A stretch of DNA of 64,000 nucleotides, from contig JAFZQX010000007.1 in the NCBI GenBank assembly GCA_017620205.1, forward strand, positions 62,001-126,000, in the 5' to 3' direction. The DNA is from Clostridia bacterium. GTDB lineage: Bacteria; Bacillota; Clostridia; UMGS1883; UMGS1540. This document shows positions 59,001 to 64,000 of the stretch, piece after piece (position 1 is the first letter of the stretch; each line of letters begins with the position of its first letter). Position numbers and translations under genes: made by a program. The notes under the pieces were generated by a model. The model made no database searches, was not told the origin of the DNA, and saw nothing but the letters and a program-made list of their open reading frames with translations.

Positions 59001-59083
59001 TTGCGTTTGCGCATTGTTGCGCAGTTCTAATCAAAAAGCTTAAAAAGTGTCGTTTTTTGCGCCAATATTGCTTTTTGTTGCGT
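59001..59083. promoter_or_regulatory. TTGCG repeat cluster in the deoR leader
   Basis: Five TTGCG[CT] motifs occur in 83 bp: 59001, 59007, 59017, 59057 and 59078. The pair at 59007 and 59017 (TTGCGCA) is offset by 10 bp. The last one overlaps the predicted deoR start point. They are candidate operators for the DeoR regulator, whose family often binds direct repeats. Confidence 0.45.
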
Positions 59084-59087
59084 ATTT

Positions 59088-59116
59088 ATTATATAATACA
59101 TAATTGGAAAAGTAAA
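59088..59116 (-). promoter_or_regulatory. promoter of the deoR gene
   Basis: On the minus strand, TTTACT (59116-59111) and TATAAT (59093-59088) with a 17-bp spacer. The gene-free stretch 58989-59311 holds this promoter, TTGCG repeats, two TCCACGT direct repeats 20 bp apart (59196, 59216) and the promoter at 59232. Confidence 0.65.
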
Positions 59117-59195
59117 GGGTTTTTAAAAAATTTGCGGTCAAAATGTACCGAATTTTTCTTGGTATTATGGTAAAACTGTAAATTTGCATAAAAAA

Positions 59196-59260
59196 TCCAC
59201 GTAATCAAAAACTTTTCCACGTTTTTGAAAATTGTATTAATGTTTCAAAAATGTTAAAAT
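59196..59260 (+). promoter_or_regulatory. promoter of the Ldh-family gene with upstream direct repeats
   Basis: TTGTAT (59232-59237) and TAAAAT (59255-59260) with a 17-bp spacer. Two TCCACGT direct repeats (59196-59202 and 59216-59222) lie 20 bp apart just upstream, a good position for an activator or repressor. A 7-bp stem, GTAAGAA/TTCTTAC (59268-59291), is at the 5' end of the message. Confidence 0.5.
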
Positions 59261-59311
59261 AAAATATGTAAGAAGACATTTCTGTTCTTACGATTATTGG
59301 AGGAGTAAAAA

Positions 59312-60424
59312 ATGGCAAAGACAAGTGTAGTAGACTGGAAAACAATTACGGATTTTGTAACAGACGCGTTTGTAGGTTACGGAATTCCGAGAGAGGACGC
59401 GGAAATCTGTGCGGACATTCTGCTTGAAGCAGACAAAAGAGGTATTGAGTCTCACGGTGTTAACCGTTTTAAACCCATTTACCTTGACCGTATAAAAGAC
59501 GGTATTCAAAACCCCGTAACTAATTTTGAAATTGTTAAAGAAACGCCTACCACGGCTGTTATTGACGGACATGACGGCATGGGTCAGGTTATCGGCTATA
59601 AGTCGATGAGAATGGCTATCGATAAGGCTAAAGAGTACGGCATGGGCATGGTTGTTGTCCGCAATTCCTGCCACTACGGCATCGCGGGTTATTATCCCGA
59701 TATGGCGTGTAAGGAAGGCTGCATAGGTATAACGGGCACAAACGCACGTCCCTCTGTAGCTCCTACATTCGGTGTTGAAGGCATGTTCGGCACAAACCCC
59801 TTGACAATCGGCATTCCGACAGATGAAGAGTTTAACTTCCTTATCGACTGCGCAACATCAATTACCCAGAATGGTAAGATTGAATATTACGAAAGAATCG
59901 GCGAAGACGTACATCCCGGAACGGTTATCGGTCAGGACGGCAGTCCCGTAGAAGGTGACTCCGGCGAAGCGCTCCGCATGATAAGACAAGGCACGGCGGC
60001 GCTCACAACGCTCGGAGGCATCGGTGAAGCACTCGGCGGATACAAGGGTTACGGTTACGCTATGGCAATAGAGCTTCTTTCTGCTGTTTTACAGGACGGA
60101 AACTACGGCAAAATGCTTGACGGTAAAGATGAAAACGGAAATAAAGCTCCTTATCATCTCGGTCACTTCTTTATAGCAATAGATACAAACCACTTCCTCG
60201 GCGAAGACCTTTGCAGAAAGAAAGCCGGCGAAATCATCCGAAAGGTTAGAAATTCCAAGAAAATGCCCGGCGCTGAAAGAATTTATTCTGCGGGAGAGAA
60301 AGAGTATCTCATACGCCTTTCAAGGCGCGACGGCGTTCCGATTAACGAATCGGTACAGAAAGAGATCACGGCGGTACGTGACGAGCTTGGTCTTACACAG
60401 TATAAGTTCCCGTGGGAAGCTTAA
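59312..60424 (+). CDS. Ldh family (malate/L-lactate-type) NAD(P) oxidoreductase
   Basis: A 370-residue member of the LDH2/MDH2 family, unrelated to Rossmann-fold LDH. Family motifs: SHGVNRF near residue 48, RNSCHYGIAGYY (His catalytic) near 118, GTNPLTIGIP around 170 and LGGYKGYGYAMAIELLSAVL near 240. Relatives reduce or oxidise malate, ureidoglycolate, sulfolactate or 2,3-diketo-L-gulonate. Its neighbours suggest a keto-acid from sugar-acid breakdown. ATG 59312 follows GGAGGAG. Confidence 0.9.
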   Translation: MAKTSVVDWKTITDFVTDAFVGYGIPREDAEICADILLEADKRGIESHGVNRFKPIYLDRIKDGIQNPVTNFEIVKETPTTAVIDGHDGMGQVIGYKSMRMAIDKAKEYGMGMVVVRNSCHYGIAGYYPDMACKEGCIGITGTNARPSVAPTFGVEGMFGTNPLTIGIPTDEEFNFLIDCATSITQNGKIEYYERIGEDVHPGTVIGQDGSPVEGDSGEALRMIRQGTAALTTLGGIGEALGGYKGYGYAMAIELLSAVLQDGNYGKMLDGKDENGNKAPYHLGHFFIAIDTNHFLGEDLCRKKAGEIIRKVRNSKKMPGAERIYSAGEKEYLIRLSRRDGVPINESVQKEITAVRDELGLTQYKFPWEA

Positions 60425-60464
60425 ATCTGTAAAAACCTTATTATTTATTGACATTATCGTTTTT

Positions 60465-60546
60465 TCATACATCTCTCTATTTGCGGCCTTAAGCGGCTCT
60501 CATAATAGCGGGAGTCGCTGAAAGAGCTGCATTAACCTGAGATATG
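60465..60546 (+). ncRNA. repeated structured leader, copy B (ahead of the phosphodiesterase gene)
   Basis: An 82-nt element related to copy A at 56483. Stems: ATCTC/GAGAT (60471-60475 with 60539-60543), TGCGGC/GCTGCA (60482-60487 with 60526-60531) and AGCGGCTC/GAGTCGCT (60492-60499 with 60512-60519). The second stem has a different sequence from that of copy A but pairs at the same position, which is covariation. It ends 33 bp before the ATG at 60580. Confidence 0.6.
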
Positions 60547-60579
60547 AAAAGAGTAGAGATATAAAAACCGGAGGAAAAA

Positions 60580-61341
60580 ATGAGTATAAAACATGTTGGC
60601 TCAATGACAGTAGCGGCACATCGCGGTGACAGCTACAATTATTACGAAAATACAATGACCGCATATAAAAAAGCAATTGAATGCGGCTCGGATATGATAG
60701 AAACAGATGTACATTTAACGGCAGACGGCGTCCTCGTTTTGATTCACGACCACAAGGTTGACAGAACAACAAACGGCAAGGGGGATGTTGCGGGCTTTAC
60801 ATATGAAGAGCTTAAAAAGCTAAACGCGGGCGATACGGACAATCCCGAAGAAATCCCGCTTTTTGAATCTCTTTTAGAGCTCCTGAAAGATACAGAGATT
60901 ACACTCAATATTGAAATCAAAGAGTATTTTAGTAAAGAAAACGAGCAAAGATGCGTAAAATGCATCGAAGATGTAATCGCGCTTGTTGAAAAGTATAACA
61001 TGGGCGACAGAATTCTTTTAAACAGCTTTGACGCATGGGTGCTTGAATATGTTTATAAGAAATACGGCAAGAAATACATGCTTCACGGCTTTTACCCCTA
61101 TGACATAATGAGCAACGTAAGTTTAAATCCCGATGATTACTTATACTGCGCATGTATCTTTGACGATATGAACAAAGACCTCTACGATTATCTGAGTTCA
61201 AAGAATATAGAAACGTGGATCGGCGCGGGAGTTACTCAGGAAGGATTGCTCGGCGTTTGCGCAAAGCTCGGAGCGAAACTCGTTACAACAAACAATCCGA
61301 AGGACGCTTTGGAGAAGCTTAAAAGATTGGGGTTAAGATAA
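60580..61341 (+). CDS. glycerophosphodiester phosphodiesterase
   Basis: A 253-residue cytoplasmic GDPD domain. AAHRGDSYNYYENT (catalytic His and metal Glu), IETDVHLTADG and LIHDHKVDRTT at the start, and a late WIGAGVTQEG are the family motifs. It hydrolyses glycerophosphodiesters such as glycerophosphocholine or glycerophosphoglycerol to glycerol phosphate and alcohol. There is no signal peptide, so substrates must be imported or made inside. Its stop shares a base with the next ATG. Confidence 0.92.
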   Translation: MSIKHVGSMTVAAHRGDSYNYYENTMTAYKKAIECGSDMIETDVHLTADGVLVLIHDHKVDRTTNGKGDVAGFTYEELKKLNAGDTDNPEEIPLFESLLELLKDTEITLNIEIKEYFSKENEQRCVKCIEDVIALVEKYNMGDRILLNSFDAWVLEYVYKKYGKKYMLHGFYPYDIMSNVSLNPDDYLYCACIFDDMNKDLYDYLSSKNIETWIGAGVTQEGLLGVCAKLGAKLVTTNNPKDALEKLKRLGLR

Positions 61342-62066
61342 TGGATAAAGATAAAATAAAAGTAGTTGCGATGGATCTTGACGGCACATTGACGCAGCAT
61401 AAATCTCAACTTGACGCGGCGCATAAAGAAGCGCTTGATAAGATGTCTGAAAAATATAAGCTTCTTATGGCGGGAGCAGGTCAGGTTATGAGAATTTTCA
61501 ATCAGCTCGGCCGTTATCCCATTGACATTATCGGAAACTACGGTCTTCAGTACGGCGAATACGTTCCCGAAACAAAGGACATGAAAATGCTCAGAGACGA
61601 CAGTTTCTCCGTTAATAAAGAAGAAATTGAAAAAAAGGTTACGTTCTTGAGAGAAAAATACGGTTTTACCGATTTTGCCGGAGAGAGCGTTGAATATCAT
61701 CCGTCGGGTTGTCTTACTTTTCCGATTTTAGGGACAAAGGCTGACCAGGCGGATAAACTGGCGTTTGACCCCGATCGCGTAAAAAGAAGAAAAATATATG
61801 ACGAGGTTACGGCGCTTTTTGACGATTATTGCGTTTTTGTAGGCGGTTCGTCGTCGTTTGATATGGCGCCGAAGCCCTACAACAAATACCATGCGCTAGA
61901 TATTTACTGCAAAGAAAAAGGTCTTACGCATGAAAACGTTGTGTATATAGGCGATGATTACGGTCTCGGCGGCAACGATGAATCGGTTTATAAATCCGAT
62001 TTTCCGTATATTACAATAGACGATTACAGGGATTTCCCCAAAATCGTAGCGGCGCAGTTACTATAA
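61341..62066 (+). CDS. HAD superfamily (IIB-type) phosphatase
   Basis: A 241-residue HAD protein. Motif I is MDLDGTL, with a type IIB-like cap; the second half ends in a YIGDDYGLGGND motif IV. Segments such as GNYGLQYGEYVPE and SSSFDMAPKPYNK resemble eukaryotic-type phosphomannomutase/HAD-IIB proteins. Substrate likely a small sugar or polyol phosphate. Coupled by one base to the GDPD gene. Confidence 0.87.
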   Translation: MDKDKIKVVAMDLDGTLTQHKSQLDAAHKEALDKMSEKYKLLMAGAGQVMRIFNQLGRYPIDIIGNYGLQYGEYVPETKDMKMLRDDSFSVNKEEIEKKVTFLREKYGFTDFAGESVEYHPSGCLTFPILGTKADQADKLAFDPDRVKRRKIYDEVTALFDDYCVFVGGSSSFDMAPKPYNKYHALDIYCKEKGLTHENVVYIGDDYGLGGNDESVYKSDFPYITIDDYRDFPKIVAAQLL

Positions 62067-62085
62067 AATTCCGGGGGAGTATTAA

Positions 62086-62889
62086 ATGAGCGAATTACAT
62101 AAAAAAAGACTGTTCTTACTTGATATGGACGGTACTATTTATCTTGATAACGATCTTTTTGACGGAACAGTCGATTTTTTGAATTATGTTAAAAGCATAA
62201 ACGGAAAATACGTTTTCCTTACAAATAATTCCTCGAAAAGTGTAGACAAATACATAGACAAGATGGCTTCTTTGGGAATTAAAACAGAAAAGGACGATTT
62301 TCTTACATCGACGGATTCGACAATCAGCGTTGTAAAGAAAAGAAATTATAAAAAAATATACGCTTTCGGAACGGCTTCGTTTAAAGAACAGCTTAAAAAC
62401 GCCGGTCTGCCCGTAACGGACAAACGCGAAGACGGTATCGACTGCCTTTTGATGGGCTTTGATACAGAGCTTACGTTTCAAAAGCTTGAAGATGCATGCA
62501 TCATATTAAACAGCGGCGTTGACTATGTAGCGACAAACCCTGACCTGGTTTGTCCCACGTGGTACGGATACGTTCCCGACTGCGGTTCGGTTACGATAAT
62601 GCTTTATAACGCAACGAAGAGAATGCCCGAGGTTATCGGCAAGCCGAAACCGACAATGGCACAAACCGCAATGGAAAAATACGGTTTCACAAAAGAAGAA
62701 ACAGCGCTTATGGGCGACAGATTATACACAGACATCGCCTGCGGCGTAAACGCAGGCATAACATCAATACTTGTTTTAAGCGGCGAAGCCACTATGGACG
62801 ACGTTGAAAAGAGCGATGTAAAACCCACACTGATATATAAAAATATAAAAGAAATTTACAATGAGCTGATTGAAGGAGAAATCCGATGA
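62086..62889 (+). CDS. HAD-IIA (NagD/AraL-like) phosphatase
   Basis: A 267-residue HAD-IIA phosphatase. Motif I LLDMDGTIYL, the YVFLTNNSSK motif II, the IGKPKPTMAQTAMEKYG Lys motif and MGDRLYTDIACGVNAG motif IV are all present. In Bacillus subtilis araL, a gene of this family, is followed by araM, as here. Glycerol phosphate or sugar phosphates are plausible substrates. Its stop overlaps the AraM gene start by four bases. Confidence 0.92.
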   Translation: MSELHKKRLFLLDMDGTIYLDNDLFDGTVDFLNYVKSINGKYVFLTNNSSKSVDKYIDKMASLGIKTEKDDFLTSTDSTISVVKKRNYKKIYAFGTASFKEQLKNAGLPVTDKREDGIDCLLMGFDTELTFQKLEDACIILNSGVDYVATNPDLVCPTWYGYVPDCGSVTIMLYNATKRMPEVIGKPKPTMAQTAMEKYGFTKEETALMGDRLYTDIACGVNAGITSILVLSGEATMDDVEKSDVKPTLIYKNIKEIYNELIEGEIR

Positions 62890-64000
62890 AGAATATAAAC
62901 GGTTTGTTATGTGAAAAAAAGTGCAGCTGCGGAAAGACGCATAACTGCAATATAAAATATGTTTTCATTGAAGAAAACGCAATTTCAAAAGTAAAAGACA
63001 TTACAGAAGGGTATAAAAACATTGTACTTGTCGCAGACAACAATACATACGCCGTATGCGGCGACGAAGCTAAAGCGCAAATAGCAGACAAGTGCGAAAA
63101 CGTCATAGTTTTTGAAACCGAAGGCTTTTTGGTTCCAAACGAAGAAGCGGTTGAAAAGGTCCAGAAAGCAATGAGCGACAAGACTGACCTTCTACTCGGC
63201 ATAGGATCGGGCGTTATTCAGGACTTATGCAAATATGTAAGCTTTAACGCAGGAATTCCTTATATGATTGTTGCAACGGCGCCTTCGATGGACGGTTACG
63301 CATCCGTCGGTGCGGCAATGATAATGAATAATATGAAAATAACATATTCGGCGCACGTTCCCGAAGCTATAATAGCTGACGTAAACGTTATAAAAGACGC
63401 GCCTATGGATATGATTAAATCCGGTTACGGAGATATACTCGGCAAGTATTCGTGTCTTAACGACTGGAAGCTTTCAAAAGCGGTAAACGGCGAATACTTC
63501 TGTGATTATATATATGATTTAACTTATGAAATGCTTCTTGAAACTAAAGATTTGGGAAAGAGACTTTTAAACAGGGAAAAAGAAGCGGTTAAAACTCTTA
63601 TGGAGGCTCTTGTGGGAGTCGGCGTTGCAATGGCTTATGCCGGCAACTCAAGACCGGCTTCGGGAAGCGAACACCATTTGTCGCATTTCTTTGAGCTTAC
63701 CGGCATAATGCGCGGCGAACCGTATTTTATGCACGGCACGGATGTAGCTTTTTCAGCCGTTTATACCGAAAAGCTCCGCGAAGAGTTGTTGAAAATTGAA
63801 ACTCCTCGCAAAAAGGAAGCGGACGGCAATTGGGAGAACGAAATCAGACGCATTTACGGAAAGGCGGCTGACGGTGTTATAGCCCTTCAAAATAAACTCG
63901 GCTGGTATAAAGAAGATAAAACTGATATTTATAAAGAAAAATGGGATGAGATTAAAGCAATTCTCAGTGAATGTCCTTCTTCTAAAGAGCTTACAAACTA
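62886..64000 (+). CDS. araM: sn-glycerol-1-phosphate dehydrogenase AraM-like, 3' end missing
   Basis: At least 371 residues are visible before the window edge. The sequence fits the AraM/EgsA family of glycerol-1-phosphate dehydrogenases: LLGIGSGVIQDLCKYVS for NAD(P) binding, TAPSMDGYAS, a SGSEHHLSHFFE metal-histidine motif, and HGTDVAFSAVYT. It would reduce dihydroxyacetone phosphate to G1P. The N-terminal CEKKCSCGKTH cysteines form a possible small metal site also seen in bacterial relatives. In Bacillus, AraM supplies the glyceryl headgroup precursor for heptaprenylglyceryl phosphate. ATG 62886 overlaps the preceding stop. Confidence 0.88.
   Translation, partial: MKNINGLLCEKKCSCGKTHNCNIKYVFIEENAISKVKDITEGYKNIVLVADNNTYAVCGDEAKAQIADKCENVIVFETEGFLVPNEEAVEKVQKAMSDKTDLLLGIGSGVIQDLCKYVSFNAGIPYMIVATAPSMDGYASVGAAMIMNNMKITYSAHVPEAIIADVNVIKDAPMDMIKSGYGDILGKYSCLNDWKLSKAVNGEYFCDYIYDLTYEMLLETKDLGKRLLNREKEAVKTLMEALVGVGVAMAYAGNSRPASGSEHHLSHFFELTGIMRGEPYFMHGTDVAFSAVYTEKLREELLKIETPRKKEADGNWENEIRRIYGKAADGVIALQNKLGWYKEDKTDIYKEKWDEIKAILSECPSSKELTN

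Noticed and set aside
56483-60546. Mobile element or MITE as source of the two leader copies
   Set aside because: No target-site duplication or terminal inverted repeat beyond the short closing stem, both copies are at the same distance from a start codon, and inner stems differ by compensating changes.
62886-64000. Ordinary glycerol dehydrogenase
   Set aside because: The HAD-IIA neighbour and the HH-x-SHFFE metal motif with N-terminal cysteines fit AraM-type glycerol-1-phosphate dehydrogenase better.

Overview
The window looks like chromosome from an anaerobic, endospore-forming member of the Clostridia. Sporulation genes are present (ytxC; the spoIIAA-spoIIAB-sigF operon with a Spo0A-type box). 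Other pointers are an oxygen-sensitive NrdG-type radical SAM activase, the Fe-S L-tartrate dehydratase pair, a SigI/RsgI pair, copper-amine-oxidase-N-like surface proteins, Gram-positive Shine-Dalgarno sites (several TTG starts) and sigma-A promoters with 17-bp spacers. No tRNA, rRNA, IS element, prophage or CRISPR array was seen. It reads as ordinary chromosome organised in short operons.

Layout. 1-2323 (minus): tsaD, a DUF6873-like gene and ytxC. 2525-4950: two secreted SH3b-NlpC/P60 cell-wall hydrolases from matching promoters, then a small membrane protein. 4968-6731: a long structured leader, queT and a lipoprotein. 6775-12905: a TetR regulator with a palindromic operator, small orphan genes, a TPR/DUF4037 pair, and NrdG with a DUF5131 protein. 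12919-14406: ttdA-ttdB. 14536-16308: an Ltp-type lipoprotein and a DUF4298/MmcQ pair. 16344-19464: a PTS-EIIC/EAL fusion and a DUF445 protein. 19477-22585: a heptad-repeat surface protein followed by sigI-rsgI. 22640-30942: NSS transporter, GT2 glycosyltransferase, and a GH35 beta-galactosidase/MATE/ceramidase-like/CDP-alcohol transferase run. 30970-37918: an MBL lipoprotein, then VTC domain, DUF4956, a Cthe_2159-like beta-helix protein and a two-component system. 38041-39802: DnaA-box-like repeats and spoIIA. 39854-43429: PHP, MazG, HU and a WG-repeat protein. 43492-46835 (minus): YerC, methyltransferase, flavoprotein, HutP-like, cmk. 46930-49432: tandem polysaccharide deacetylases with an N-terminal 34-residue repeat.

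The last 14 kb is a sugar catabolism and lipid-headgroup region. A LacI repressor gene and a NagA-like/NagB-like operon diverge around two palindromes centred 21 bp apart. Then come a beta-sandwich-like domain fused to KduI, KduD, KDPG aldolase and KDG kinase, a complete route from 5-keto-4-deoxyuronate to pyruvate and glyceraldehyde-3-phosphate. Together with the amino-sugar enzymes this suggests use of glycosaminoglycan-type disaccharides (inference). A DeoR regulator separates it from an Ldh-family oxidoreductase, a glycerophosphodiesterase, two HAD phosphatases and an AraM-type glycerol-1-phosphate dehydrogenase.

The most unusual item is a structured leader of about 85 nt that occurs twice in this region, ahead of eda and ahead of the phosphodiesterase gene, with conserved blocks and compensating stems. 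I do not recognise it as a known RNA family. Other points to follow up are the KduI fusion with an intact internal ribosome-binding site, 11-bp direct repeats replacing the -35 of two promoters, the queT leader RNA, a possible SigI promoter, and the EIIC-EAL fusion.
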